A stretch of 64,000 bases of DNA from Paenibacillus sp. PK3_47 (GTDB taxonomy: Bacteria; Bacillota; Bacilli; Paenibacillales; Paenibacillaceae). This document shows positions 16,902 through 25,899 of this stretch, piece after piece. Under the pieces are notes generated by a model. The model searched no databases. It saw only the letters and a list, made by a program, of their open reading frames with translations, and was not told where the DNA came from. The position numbers and the translations under genes were made by a program. The stretch spans positions 744,001 through 808,000 of the forward strand of contig NZ_CP026029.1 in NCBI RefSeq assembly GCF_023520895.1, in the 5' to 3' direction. Position 1 is the stretch's first letter, and each line of letters starts with the position of its first letter.

Positions 16902-18020
16902 ATGAATACCAAACTGACTGTCCGGCAGGCTATTGTGTGGTTTGCACTTTATGCAATAGGAAGCGCGTATCTGGTACTCCCTTCCATAATTACCGCTGTG
17001 GCCAAACAAGATGCTTGGCTCTCCATACCGGTATCTTTGGGTTTTCATCTGTTGTTAATCCCGTTATATACCTCAGTCGCCAGGCAAATGAAAGGAAATT
17101 CTTTCGTGAACTATCTGCGTTACCTCTTCGGACCCTTGGGGGGGATGGTAATTACAGCTGTTTTCATCCTCCTTTTTCCTTTTCTTGAATTCATCATGAC
17201 ACTCCGGAATCTGGGTGACTTTGTTACAACCTCCATTATGCCTGAAACTCCCTACGAAGCCATTTACGTCCTCATGCTGGTAGCCGTTTATTTTGCTATC
17301 CGGTCAGGCCCGGTCGTTATTGGCCGCTGTGCAGAAATCTTGTTTTTTATACTTCTGGCTCTATATCTTTTCGTCAGGCTTACTCTTCTTCCTGATACGG
17401 AGATAAACAACGTTCTCCCTGTTTTAGAATATGGCATGAAGCCTGTCGTTCTTGCCTCATTCAATTTTTTTGCCTTTCCTTTTCTGGAGGCGATCCTGTA
17501 CCTGTTTTTTGTACAGCATATCCCGGAGCCGAAAAAATGGAGAAAAACAGTGCTCTACAGTGCTTTAATCAGCGGCGGCATGTATTTTCTCATGGTTTTG
17601 CAGATCATTGCCGTGATGAGCGAGGGTGTTGTTACAAATTTAACGTACCCCACCTATTTTATTGACCGGACCATCAGTATCGGGGAGTTTCTTCAGCGCT
17701 TCGAGATTGCAGTTGCCGTCTTCTGGTTTGTCACCATTTTTTTCCGCCTCTCCCTGCTTCTATATGTTTCTGCCCAGGGGCTTGCAGATATTTTCCGCCT
17801 CCGGCGCGCCAATGCTCTTTTAATTCCGCTGATGCTGATTGCAATTGCAATGGCCCATACCATTTGGCCCAATACCATATTTATCGCCGATTTAAACTCT
17901 ATATGGCCTTATTACGCCATGATGTTTGGTATTGCCTTCCCCTTGGTGCTATGGTTAGCCGGCAAAATAAAAGGTCCGCCCGGTTCCCATCACCTGGAAT
18001 CACACAAAAATAATCCGTAA
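16902..18020 (+). CDS. Spore germination receptor subunit B (GerAB/GerKB, APC-type permease)
   Basis: This 372-residue protein has about ten transmembrane helices and matches the endospore germination permease family. It starts 'LTVRQAIVWFALYAIGSAYL', has 'RQMKGNSFVNYLRYLFGPLGG' near 70 and 'FPFLEFIMTLRNLGDFVTTSIMPETP' around 90-120. GerAB proteins bind the germinant. The ATG follows AAAGGGGGG. It is the last gene of the operon. Its 3' end overlaps the reading frame of a decayed AraC gene on the other strand. Confidence 0.92.
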   Translation: MNTKLTVRQAIVWFALYAIGSAYLVLPSIITAVAKQDAWLSIPVSLGFHLLLIPLYTSVARQMKGNSFVNYLRYLFGPLGGMVITAVFILLFPFLEFIMTLRNLGDFVTTSIMPETPYEAIYVLMLVAVYFAIRSGPVVIGRCAEILFFILLALYLFVRLTLLPDTEINNVLPVLEYGMKPVVLASFNFFAFPFLEAILYLFFVQHIPEPKKWRKTVLYSALISGGMYFLMVLQIIAVMSEGVVTNLTYPTYFIDRTISIGEFLQRFEIAVAVFWFVTIFFRLSLLLYVSAQGLADIFRLRRANALLIPLMLIAIAMAHTIWPNTIFIADLNSIWPYYAMMFGIAFPLVLWLAGKIKGPPGSHHLESHKNNP

Positions 18021-18150
18021 TCCCCGCTCCGCTGCCGGCTGCGGTATGCGCTCGGGGAAACACCGTTCAGCTGTTTAAAAATTTCACTGAAATGAGATTC
18101 CTCGTAAAAGCCGCACAGCTTGGCGATCTCCTGAACGCCCAGGTCGGCTG
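17990..18150 (-). pseudogene. C-terminal fragment of an AraC-family regulator
   Basis: The reverse strand encodes 'DLGVQEIAKLCGFYEESHF', 'SEIFKQLNGVSPSAYRSRQR', the second helix-turn-helix and end motif of AraC regulators, and then a short tail to a stop at 17990. The rest of the gene is gone: upstream of about 18150 the sequence changes to an unrelated fragment on the other strand. Confidence 0.75.
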
Positions 18151-18292
18151 GAACAGCAAGACACGGACGGCAACAGTTACGAAAGACGGAAAAACACTTA
18201 AAGCGGCAGTCGGAAAAGACGCCCTCATGTTTGACGGAAGCGTCTATATTACACTTAGACAGCTGGACGATACCTTTTACAAATCAAAATAA
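18098..18292 (+). pseudogene. Fragment of a copper-amine-oxidase-like N-terminal domain
   Basis: The forward frame encodes 'LGDLLNAQVGWNSKTRTATV', 'TKDGKTLKAAVG' and 'VYITLRQLDDTFY', the pattern of the small stalk domain common in secreted Paenibacillus proteins. It has no signal peptide, no ribosome site and a stop right after the domain. It is fused head-on to the AraC fragment and is best seen as debris. Confidence 0.65.
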
Positions 18293-18415
18293 TCCTATGG
18301 ACACCTATAAGCTAACGGCCAGTTCGGATCATATTATGGTTTCAACAGCACCCTTTTCTGACGATGAAGCTATGACCCAGGACAGGCTCCCGTTAAATGT
18401 ACCCAAAACAAACCA

Positions 18416-18455
18416 AGCAGCGGCCCTCTCTTTAAAGGAATAACCGCTGCTCTTT
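18416..18455 (+). terminator. Hairpin terminator between the fossils and the DUF2264 gene
   Basis: AGCAGCGG and CCGCTGCT pair around a 20-nt loop and are followed by CTTTGTTC. It may serve the germination operon, though 400 bp lie between. Confidence 0.55.
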
Positions 18456-18501
18456 GTTCAGAATGGCTCAAGGATCATTTTGCAGCCAGCACACAACCCG
18501 G

Positions 18502-20409
18502 CTAATCCAGCAAAATCACCTTTTCTTTTCCGGTATGAGTGATAATGCTTACATTTCCTTCGCGGATGGTCACATTCAGCAGCTCTGCCGGTGATTGCTG
18601 CAGCACCGCAGCAGCAGCTGCATTGAGATCAGCCGGGCCTGGCTCAGAACCGGATAAAGGTGATCCGTAGACGGCTGATGCCAGCCAGTGGACACCGGGC
18701 GCAAGCGAAGCCGTGAGCGTAGGCAGGACTGTGCGGGGACGCAGCAGATTCGTGTTGGCGTTGGGCCAGACGAGCTCGCCCTTCCAGCCGCCGAACAGGC
18801 TTTTAATGGCGCTGGTACCCCATTCCGTGGACGCCGCCATACCGGCAGCTTCCAGCACTCTCCCCAGTTCCTCCTCCTGGCCGAGTGCAAATCCGCCCTC
18901 CGCAATATCGAGCGGCCGGCCTGCGGCGATCCGGTGCAGCCGGATATGCCAGGGCAGTCCGGCGATGATCCAGCTCCGGACCTCGACATCTCTCCAAGGG
19001 TTCCAGACCGCATGCAGCACATTGTCTTCAATGGCAGTCTCTGCATTCCGCCGTCTGACCCGGTACAGATTGTCTCCGCCTTCGCTTAGAGCGAGCATGG
19101 AGTCAAACGCCCCTTGGGACAGTCCCCATTCCGCCCTCGGGACGCTGAAGCCGAAGCCGGTCGAATAGACGAATTTCTCATATTTGGCAGAGGTGTGGGT
19201 ATGCTCGTTAGAGGACAAATGGCCGCTGTTGAAGGCTGCCACATGGCCCGCAGCCTCCTCGCGCACCATAACAAGATGCGGTGCCTGCTGAACCATAACC
19301 GCCGGGATCTCCGGAAGCGGCAATTCATCCTCCTGCCAGAACGGATGTCCATCGCCGAGTGCCAGCGGCAGAAAAGCCTTCAGCGCCCAGTAAGGAGAAC
19401 CGGGAGCATTGTAGCTCTCTGCCATCACCAGGCTGGGGTAAGCATAACCAATGGTAAGAACACCCCGGGCATCGAAAATCGGCTGGCTGAACCACCAGCG
19501 CAGATTGCGCAGGACAATTCCCTTCACCACTCCCGGGGTCAAGGTATCGGTCGTAAGTCCCGCATAAGCAAAGGCGCTCCAAAACGCGGACTGCGCAAAG
19601 CGGTAGGCCATGCTGCGGCCGTACGGCAGCGCGGAACCACCCGGCGCGAACCAGGCCAGGAAGCCTGGGGCAAACTCCCGGGCCCGTTCCTTGTACAACT
19701 GCGAGCGTTCCGGGTCCTCTTGTTCCATCAGTCTGGCATAGAGCAGGCTGTAGTAATGAATGGCAAACGGTCCGTAATAATCGCTGTGCCCTCCCACCCC
19801 GTCACTGTACCAGCCATCTTCCAGATGGAAGGCATCCATCCGGTCCAAATTGCGCTCCATCTGCGGTTTATCGTAAGGACGGCCGATTTTGCTGAAGCCT
19901 GCATTGACCAGCACATTGAAGAACAGCCAGTTGCAGTCATGGCAGGGATGAGCATTGATTTGATTCAGCCAGTTGTACAGGTTCTCCTGTTCCTGAGGGA
20001 CAAGCGGTTCCCAAAGTTTATCCGGGATAGCCGCCAGTGCGAATCCAAAAACAGCCATCTCGACCAGGCGCTGGTCGTAATCCCGCACGTCCCCCCAGTA
20101 CTCTTCATGGGAAGGATCGGTGCCGTGCCGGATGCCGTCCAGTATAAGATCCCAGTGAGCTGTCTTTCCGCCCCCGGCAAGCAGCGGCACCAGTCCCCAC
20201 AGCACACGGGAAAAACCCTCCATTGCTGCGGTTGAAGCCGGGTAACCTGCTCCGGTATTTCCTGCTGTCAGGCGTGCGCCTCCGTCACTGTATAACGGCC
20301 AAAGCGGATCCGTCAGCTGTTCAAGCGCTGCGGCCAGGTCCTGCCGGGTCTTCAAGGGGTTATCTGCGATGGACGAATTGATTGTTGTTGTGTTATTGGG
20401 CATCTTCAT
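18502..20409 (-). CDS. DUF2264 protein, long form
   Basis: This protein of about 635 residues has no signal peptide. The N-terminal about 390 residues match DUF2264, a predicted alpha/alpha-barrel glycan-active domain: 'MEGFSRVLWGLVPLLAGGG' near 65, 'HDCNWLFFNVLVNAGF', 'LEDGWYSDG', 'FAIHYYSLLYARLM' and 'LPYGRSMAYRFAQSAFWSAF'. The C-terminal about 240 residues form an added beta-rich domain. DUF2264 proteins have been linked to beta-glucuronidase-type activity, as I recall; this is not proven for this protein. The start is ATG at 20409 or 20403, right behind the GH88 stop. Last gene of a four-gene operon. A shorter paralogue is encoded first in the same operon. Confidence 0.85.
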   Translation of the reverse strand: MKMPNNTTTINSSIADNPLKTRQDLAAALEQLTDPLWPLYSDGGARLTAGNTGAGYPASTAAMEGFSRVLWGLVPLLAGGGKTAHWDLILDGIRHGTDPSHEEYWGDVRDYDQRLVEMAVFGFALAAIPDKLWEPLVPQEQENLYNWLNQINAHPCHDCNWLFFNVLVNAGFSKIGRPYDKPQMERNLDRMDAFHLEDGWYSDGVGGHSDYYGPFAIHYYSLLYARLMEQEDPERSQLYKERAREFAPGFLAWFAPGGSALPYGRSMAYRFAQSAFWSAFAYAGLTTDTLTPGVVKGIVLRNLRWWFSQPIFDARGVLTIGYAYPSLVMAESYNAPGSPYWALKAFLPLALGDGHPFWQEDELPLPEIPAVMVQQAPHLVMVREEAAGHVAAFNSGHLSSNEHTHTSAKYEKFVYSTGFGFSVPRAEWGLSQGAFDSMLALSEGGDNLYRVRRRNAETAIEDNVLHAVWNPWRDVEVRSWIIAGLPWHIRLHRIAAGRPLDIAEGGFALGQEEELGRVLEAAGMAASTEWGTSAIKSLFGGWKGELVWPNANTNLLRPRTVLPTLTASLAPGVHWLASAVYGSPLSGSEPGPADLNAAAAAVLQQSPAELLNVTIREGNVSIITHTGKEKVILLD

Positions 20410-20412
20410 CAC

Positions 20413-21549
20413 CTACTCCCAATAGAACGGGCCGGCTTCCTTGAGCCGGGCCAGTGCTTCGACGTAGAAGAAATCACCGTAAATCAGCGGAACATCAATG
20501 TTGCGGTTCTCCGGATAGTTGCTTGTTCCGTGAAGCAGCAGGCCTTGCTCGTCCGGCTGGTCCCAGGTACCGTAATTCCGGTACAGGGATTCCATGATTT
20601 TCAGCGCACCGTCGCGGTAGACATGTGACTCCGAAGCTTCTACCAGCTGAGCCATCAGCAGCAAACCGCTTGCCGCACAAGAGCCGGCAGAGGTATCACG
20701 GATGTCACGGATTTCGTCAGGTGCGCGGAAGTCCCAATTCGGAACATGATCTTCAGGCAGCCGGGTCAAAAAGAAATGCGCAACCCGCTGGGCAGCATGA
20801 AGATATTCCCTCTTGCCTGTATGATGAAAGGCAAGCGTCAGGCCGTAGATGGCCCAGGCGGCGCCGCGCGACCATGCGGATTCCGGTGCATACCCCTGCC
20901 CGCCGAGCTTTTCCTTTACTTCTCCAGTATCCGGATCGAAGTTGACAATATGGTACACAGAGCCGTCCGGCCGGATAAAATGTGCCAGGACGGTATCCAT
21001 ATGCGCATCTGCAATATGGCGGTAGCGCGGGTCTCCGGTCTCTGCAGAGGCCCAATACAGCAGGCTTGTATTCATGCAGCAGTCGATAATCGCTACCCCG
21101 CTGTTGTTCTCTCCCTCGCGCCAGGGATTCCAGGCCCGGATGTAGCCGCCTTTCAGGTTAAAGCGGGCGGACAGGTAGTTGGCTGCTTTCAGCGCCCGGG
21201 TCCGCGATGCTTCGCGTCCTGTCAGCTTGTAGTTGGCCACACTTGTCAGTGTCCACATAAAGCCCAGATCATGATCCAGCCTGAGGTAACCGTCGAGCAC
21301 CTCATCCAGGCGCTCCTCGCAGCGCTCGGCAACGTTCTTCAGCCCTTCTTCCCCGCTCTCCGCATAGAACTGCCACAGCATGCCGGGCCAAAAACCTGCG
21401 GTCCACCAGTTGGCCCCTTCCAGTACATATTTGCCTCCTTGACTGGCGTGAGGAAACTCAGCACCGATTCTTTCGCTGTTTACCACTGTTTTTTCCAGCG
21501 CCTTCTTCCAGGCTTCTTCCACCCAAGCTGTATTTGCCAATTGATTCAT
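20413..21549 (-). CDS. Unsaturated glucuronyl hydrolase (GH88 family)
   Basis: This 378-residue cytoplasmic enzyme has an (alpha/alpha)6 barrel. GH88 enzymes remove 4,5-unsaturated uronic acid from the non-reducing end of oligosaccharides made by polysaccharide lyases, by hydrating the double bond. Family motifs visible: 'NWWTAGFWPGMLWQFYAES' (about 48), 'LDHDLGFMWTLTS' (about 93, with the first catalytic-type Asp), 'IIDCCMNTSLLYWAS' (about 153, second Asp), 'SAWSRGAAWAIYGL' and 'DTSAGSCAASGLLL'. It sits 22 bp after the heparinase-like gene and directly before the long DUF2264 gene. The pairing with a lyase fits the pathway. Confidence 0.93.
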   Translation of the reverse strand: MNQLANTAWVEEAWKKALEKTVVNSERIGAEFPHASQGGKYVLEGANWWTAGFWPGMLWQFYAESGEEGLKNVAERCEERLDEVLDGYLRLDHDLGFMWTLTSVANYKLTGREASRTRALKAANYLSARFNLKGGYIRAWNPWREGENNSGVAIIDCCMNTSLLYWASAETGDPRYRHIADAHMDTVLAHFIRPDGSVYHIVNFDPDTGEVKEKLGGQGYAPESAWSRGAAWAIYGLTLAFHHTGKREYLHAAQRVAHFFLTRLPEDHVPNWDFRAPDEIRDIRDTSAGSCAASGLLLMAQLVEASESHVYRDGALKIMESLYRNYGTWDQPDEQGLLLHGTSNYPENRNIDVPLIYGDFFYVEALARLKEAGPFYWE

Positions 21550-21571
21550 TATTTAAGACACCGCCATTCAT

Positions 21572-23392
21572 CTAGGATAGGAATTGAAATGTAAATGCCA
21601 ATCTGCCTTCCGGGCCGGGATGAAGCACATGGAAATCAAGTGTATGCCAGAGTGTCTCCCGTCCGGAATGATCGCGGTACTCGCGTGCCGTAATTTCCGG
21701 CTGCACCAGCTTGTCGTCGTAATGTACTTCTACTCCGCCGCCGGCGCTTCCCGGCAGCAGGACTGTACCTGCCTCAAGAAGTTCCGGCCGCCGCCAGGTT
21801 ACGAACCGCTCGGTCCAGCTCTCCGGTGCGCCTTCGCAGCTGTACTCGTCACACAGTTCCAGGCGGGGAAGCGGTTCTTTATGCCATACCAGAGAGCGGA
21901 CCAGCGACTTCAGCCCTGGGGTTTCATAAGCCCCTGACAGCTCCACCACCAGCTCATCCTTATCCGGTGCAGCGGAAGCATGCAGAACTTCAGCTGCATA
22001 CTCCCGCCCTGCACTCTGATACCTGCCGTTGATGACTGGTACCGAATGCCCCTGCGCACCGTTGCAGGCATATTGATAGCGTCCGGCCCCGAAATAATCC
22101 GCCGTGTACTCCCCGCTGCCAAGATCTGCAGCGTAGATTTCCCCGCCGCCGGCGAGGATGAAATGGCCCAGATCATTGTGATTGTGCGGCTCATCGTTAT
22201 GCCCTCCCTTTGCAGCAAAGCCGTAGACTTTCCCGGAAGAGGAAGGTTCGTGACGGGCTACTACCCATGCGGCATCCGGGAGGTAATAGCTGCCTGATGC
22301 CCACTCCTCTGTCTGCACGCCTTGTCTCGTCCAGATCAGATTGCGCAGTGCAGGAGCCCAGCGGCTGCAGTGGTCCTCTGTATAGGGAGCCCGAAGCCCG
22401 TCCGGCGGTGAGTCGACACCCGGAAACCGGTCCGCCAGATAATGGGACAGGCCCATATGTATGCGGATCCGGGGCAGCGAATCGGAAAAGTTGGCCACAA
22501 GACTGCCGCCGATGAAGCATTTCTGCTGGAACAGGGCGATGCTGCGGACCTTGTCATTTTGGAACCAGTCCAGCCTTCCACCGCTTCTTGCCCGCAGCAG
22601 ATCGCTGTAATACGTAAAATATCCAAATCCATAATTCCAGTAGCCAAGTCCCTCTGTACACGCTCCGTCCTCACCGAAGCCCTCCAGATAGTAATGCATG
22701 CTGCGTTCTGTCCGGAGCAGAATATGGCTCAGCTTATCCGGGTCATCCAGCGCAAGCATTGCGGCTGCCCCGATCGAACCTGCACAGACGGCAGACCAGT
22801 TATGCCTCGCAGTCTCCCAATGGTAAGGGCCGTACGTAAGGAAAGGCAGAAATATTCTGCGCTGAACCTCATCCTGTATCCGGGTGCGCAGCAGCGGTGT
22901 CAGCCGTTCGCCCAGCAGCAGCGCTATTTCGCTTAAGGAAAAACCGGTCTCCGCCGAAAACAGATCAATGTGCCTTTCAATCTCGCTGATCGCAAAATCC
23001 GCAGGCAGATGGGCAGGCAAACACCAGCTGAACTCCCCGCAGACAGACCACAGGATGTCCTCCAGCCTCCCCAGATGTACCGGATTGTCCGGCTCCAGCA
23101 ACACAAGAAATGTATACGTATTCAATCTTCTTCTCCGTTCAAAATAAACCCGTTCGTACTCCAGCCTGGATCCTGTGCGGGCAAAGGCTATGAATAGAGA
23201 AAAAGTCAGTTCCGGAATATCGAGATGATCCAGCCGCAGGCCCTCAGCCCGGATTTCAGCAATCCTGTCCTGCCATTCTGCGGATTGTGCCGCCCGTTTC
23301 CAGAAAGCCTCCTGGCTTTCCCGCGGATAATAATGGCTGATTTGCAGCGGCGTTTCCTTACGAATCATATCGAGAAGCTCCTGTTGATTCAT
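21572..23392 (-). CDS. Heparinase II/III-family polysaccharide lyase
   Basis: This protein of about 606 residues has an N-terminal alpha-barrel part (about 1-330) and a C-terminal beta-sandwich with the family core 'AKGGHNDEPHNHNDLGHFIL' (about 395-415), where His and Asn are probable catalytic or binding residues. No signal peptide is visible, so it would act on imported oligosaccharides. The family cleaves heparin/heparan, alginate or other uronate polymers by beta-elimination, giving the unsaturated ends that GH88 removes. The ATG at 23392 follows AGGTGGGAG; a GTG 12 bp upstream is less likely. Second gene of the operon. Confidence 0.87.
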   Translation of the reverse strand: MNQQELLDMIRKETPLQISHYYPRESQEAFWKRAAQSAEWQDRIAEIRAEGLRLDHLDIPELTFSLFIAFARTGSRLEYERVYFERRRRLNTYTFLVLLEPDNPVHLGRLEDILWSVCGEFSWCLPAHLPADFAISEIERHIDLFSAETGFSLSEIALLLGERLTPLLRTRIQDEVQRRIFLPFLTYGPYHWETARHNWSAVCAGSIGAAAMLALDDPDKLSHILLRTERSMHYYLEGFGEDGACTEGLGYWNYGFGYFTYYSDLLRARSGGRLDWFQNDKVRSIALFQQKCFIGGSLVANFSDSLPRIRIHMGLSHYLADRFPGVDSPPDGLRAPYTEDHCSRWAPALRNLIWTRQGVQTEEWASGSYYLPDAAWVVARHEPSSSGKVYGFAAKGGHNDEPHNHNDLGHFILAGGGEIYAADLGSGEYTADYFGAGRYQYACNGAQGHSVPVINGRYQSAGREYAAEVLHASAAPDKDELVVELSGAYETPGLKSLVRSLVWHKEPLPRLELCDEYSCEGAPESWTERFVTWRRPELLEAGTVLLPGSAGGGVEVHYDDKLVQPEITAREYRDHSGRETLWHTLDFHVLHPGPEGRLAFTFQFLS

Positions 23393-23422
23393 ATCTGCTC
23401 CCACCTCTCCTTACTGCCGATA

Positions 23423-24562
23423 TTACAGCGCATGATCACGCATAACATCCTCACCGGACACGATTTGCTGTGCGGTCCATTTCACGTTGTCCCCGCTCCA
23501 GAATGGATCTGCCGGCAGCAGCCCGAGTGGAAGAAACACCGATGCGCATAAATACAGGCTCCCTGTATTGATGTAACCCTCCGCCAGCTCCGGCTGGTAG
23601 CCATAAACGCCCGGGCACAGCCAGCCGTTCCCATCCAGATTTCCCGGGAAATCCATGATCCGCTTGATAACAGCCGTCAAGGCGCAGCGCACCTGGGCAG
23701 GCTGCAGGGATTCATCCAGGAAATGCTGGAGTGCCGCCTGCGAGAGCAGCTGGAATGCACCGAACCGGTAGACGATGGAACGTCCAAGGAACGGATACGT
23801 GCCGTCCGGTGCGATCATCCGCTCCAGCACGGCGGAATACCGCTGTGCCCGCTGCATAATCAGCGGCTTCAAAGATGGATAAGGCGCCGCATCCTGCTCG
23901 AACAGCGTTATCACATCGACAAGCATCGGCTGGATGACAAAGCTGTTGTAATAGTCCCAGTGAAAATCCTTCCCGTCCCCGTACACGCCGTCGCCTTTGT
24001 ACCAGTCCATGAACATATGGACTGCATAGCCTACACGCATCCGGTCATATTCCGGATCGCCGAGGATGTATAGCGCTGCTTCCACCATTGCGCTGAACAG
24101 CAGCCAGTTACTGCCGCTGGTGGCGGTGCGGCGGGTCTTTTTTAGAGCGGCGATGACATTGGCTTTGACGCGTTTATCCAGCCGGGAGGCAAGCCGTTTA
24201 GGTGCACGCACCAAAGCATGAGCAAGAAAAGCAGCATCTACCAGCGGCTGCCCCTCCACCTCAAAATTCATATAGTCTGCAGACTCCGGGTCCGTAGCCG
24301 CATCAAGCGCTTCCAACATTAGCTTTGCATAATACTCTCTAAGCTGTTCTTCCTCACCTTCAAGGCCTTCCAGCTCCAGCCATGGCGCCATGCCGCAGGC
24401 CAGCCTTGCAAATGCTTCAAGCGGCGCGAAAGTGCTCCGGTCACTGTGGAACTCCATCGGCAGCGTGTTCTTCAAGGTTCTTTGCCTTAATGCTTCAAGC
24501 ACCGGGGTGCCGATCAGCAGCATCGTATCCAGCCAATATTTACGCTGTTCCTTACCGTTCAT
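23423..24562 (-). CDS. DUF2264 protein, short form
   Basis: This 379-residue protein is only the DUF2264 barrel: 'FAPLEAFARLACGMAPWLEL' (about 45), 'SGSNWLLFSAMVEAALYILG' (about 150), 'GDGVYGDGKDFHWDYYNSFV' (about 190-210), 'YPFLGRSIVYRFGAFQLLSQ' (about 255) and 'WLCPGVYGYQPELAEGYINT'. It is cytoplasmic and probably glycan-active. The start follows GGAGGAATAGGAC. It is the first gene of the leftward uronate-polymer operon and faces an AraC regulator gene across a 137-bp gap with a perfect inverted repeat. Only the barrel is shared with the long form. Confidence 0.85.
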   Translation of the reverse strand: MNGKEQRKYWLDTMLLIGTPVLEALRQRTLKNTLPMEFHSDRSTFAPLEAFARLACGMAPWLELEGLEGEEEQLREYYAKLMLEALDAATDPESADYMNFEVEGQPLVDAAFLAHALVRAPKRLASRLDKRVKANVIAALKKTRRTATSGSNWLLFSAMVEAALYILGDPEYDRMRVGYAVHMFMDWYKGDGVYGDGKDFHWDYYNSFVIQPMLVDVITLFEQDAAPYPSLKPLIMQRAQRYSAVLERMIAPDGTYPFLGRSIVYRFGAFQLLSQAALQHFLDESLQPAQVRCALTAVIKRIMDFPGNLDGNGWLCPGVYGYQPELAEGYINTGSLYLCASVFLPLGLLPADPFWSGDNVKWTAQQIVSGEDVMRDHAL

Positions 24563-24626
24563 GTCCTATTCCTCCATGGCTTCGCTTTTCAGGATTGTTT
24601 TCTCGTCAGTTATAGTTTAGTTTTAT

Positions 24627-24651
24627 ATTATCGCAATGTCTTTGCGATAAT
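24627..24651. promoter_or_regulatory. Perfect 10-bp inverted repeat, probable operator
   Basis: ATTATCGCAA (24627-24636) and TTGCGATAAT (24642-24651) flank TGTCT. It lies in the divergent gap between the AraC gene and the uronate-polymer operon and is centred about 60 bp from each start codon. It is a good candidate for the control site of both. Confidence 0.6.
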
Positions 24652-24699
24652 TAATAATTTATTGCGTTTATTGCTATAAATTCTGAAGGTGGTCTCCAG

Positions 24700-25539
24700 A
24701 TGAAATATGCCGAATATCATCAGCAGTTCCATGGTGAAATCCTGGCGGGAGCCGGCAAAACCCTGGTCTCTCCCACCAAGGATTTTCACGTTCATGACCA
24801 TTATGAGATCTTCCTGTTTCTGGGCGGGCAGGTGAACTGTTTTGTGGAACAGTACAGCTATCCCTTAAGTCCCGGCAATGTGCTGCTATTCAACAATCAT
24901 GAAATTCATAAAATCATCAATCAGTCACCGGAGCCTTATGAACGGATCACCGTCCACTTCAAAGCGCCGCTGGTATACCCTTTTTGCACGGCTGATACCA
25001 ACCTGCTCGCCTGCTTCCAGAACCGCCAGCCCGGAGAGCAAAATCTCGCACAAATGGATGAGGCGCAGCTCGAGGTTTTTACCGGACTGGCATCCAGGCT
25101 CATCGACATTTTGAAGCAGCCTCAGTACGGCAGCGATGTTCTGGCGCTCACCTATCTCATTCAGCTGCTGGTACAGGTCAATGAGCTGTACAGCCGCAGC
25201 TTTTCCGCTGTTCCCAGCGTGATCCCGACGGTTATCCAGTCTGCAATGGCCTACATCGATAACCATCTGCACCTTACCCTGTCGCTGGAAGGGATCGCTG
25301 AGGAGCTGTCTGTGGATAAGTATTATCTCAGCCATCTGTTCAAGCAGTACACCGGCGGAACCCTGTACCGTTATGTCCTGCTGAAAAAAATAACGTTAGC
25401 CAAGCAGCTCCTCGCCGCCGGCAACTCGGTATCCGACACCTGCTACCTGTCCGGTTTCAACGACTACGCCAATTTCATCCGCACCTTCAAGAACTTCACC
25501 GGCCACACCCCGGGTAAGTATGGAAAAAAGATGGTTTGA
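24700..25539 (+). CDS. AraC-family transcriptional regulator with cupin sensor domain
   Basis: This 279-residue protein has an N-terminal cupin-like ligand domain ('HVHDHYEIFLFLGGQVNCFV', 'LSPGNVLLFNNHEIHKI') and a C-terminal double helix-turn-helix ('LSLEGIAEELSVDKYYLSHL', 'FKQYTGGTLYRYV', then 'VSDTCYLSGFNDYANFIRTF', 'FKNFTGHTPGKYG'). It probably senses a sugar from the divergently transcribed lyase/GH88/DUF2264 operon and activates it. The ATG follows AAGGTGG. A 51-bp repeat array begins about 35 bp after its stop. Confidence 0.9.
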   Translation: MKYAEYHQQFHGEILAGAGKTLVSPTKDFHVHDHYEIFLFLGGQVNCFVEQYSYPLSPGNVLLFNNHEIHKIINQSPEPYERITVHFKAPLVYPFCTADTNLLACFQNRQPGEQNLAQMDEAQLEVFTGLASRLIDILKQPQYGSDVLALTYLIQLLVQVNELYSRSFSAVPSVIPTVIQSAMAYIDNHLHLTLSLEGIAEELSVDKYYLSHLFKQYTGGTLYRYVLLKKITLAKQLLAAGNSVSDTCYLSGFNDYANFIRTFKNFTGHTPGKYGKKMV

Positions 25540-25572
25540 GCAGGGCAGCGTGGGCTGAATAATTGGGCGGGC

Positions 25573-25880
25573 TGGAATCAACGGGATTTTTACCGTTCAT
25601 TTCGCCAATTTGCCTGCGCGGGCTGGAATGAACGGGACTTTTCCCGTTCATTTCGTCAAAATGCCTGCGCGGGCTGGAATGAACGGGACTTTTCCCGTTT
25701 ATTTCGCCAAGTTGCCTGCGCGAGCCGGAATCAACGGGACTTTTCCCGTTCATTTCGCCAAGTTGCCTGCGCGAGCCGGAATCAACGGGACTTTTCCCGT
25801 TTATTTCGTCAAAATGCCTGAGTGGGCCGGAATCAACGGGAGTTTTACCGTTCATTCTGCATCTCGCTCGCATGGCTTAG
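25573..25880. repeat. 51-bp hairpin repeat array 2, AACGGGA class (6 units)
   Basis: Stem AACGGGA/TCCCGTT (loop CTTT or near) recurs at 25580, 25631, 25682, 25733, 25784 and 25835, exactly 51 bp apart. The linker theme is 'CATTTCGCCAA(G/T)TTGCCTG'. Both strands are open in some frame, without ribosome sites. The stem class is the same as in the second half of array 1, 19 kb away. Confidence 0.9.
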
Positions 25881-25899
25881 CTCACTTTCCCGGCACCAC

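Noticed and set aside
18092..18292. A functional 66-residue protein
   Set aside because: It lacks a ribosome site and signal peptide and is only a domain piece joined to an AraC fossil.
19114..21594. Long forward frames opposite the DUF2264 and GH88 genes
   Set aside because: High GC at third positions of the real genes keeps the opposite strand free of stops; no motif or start signal.
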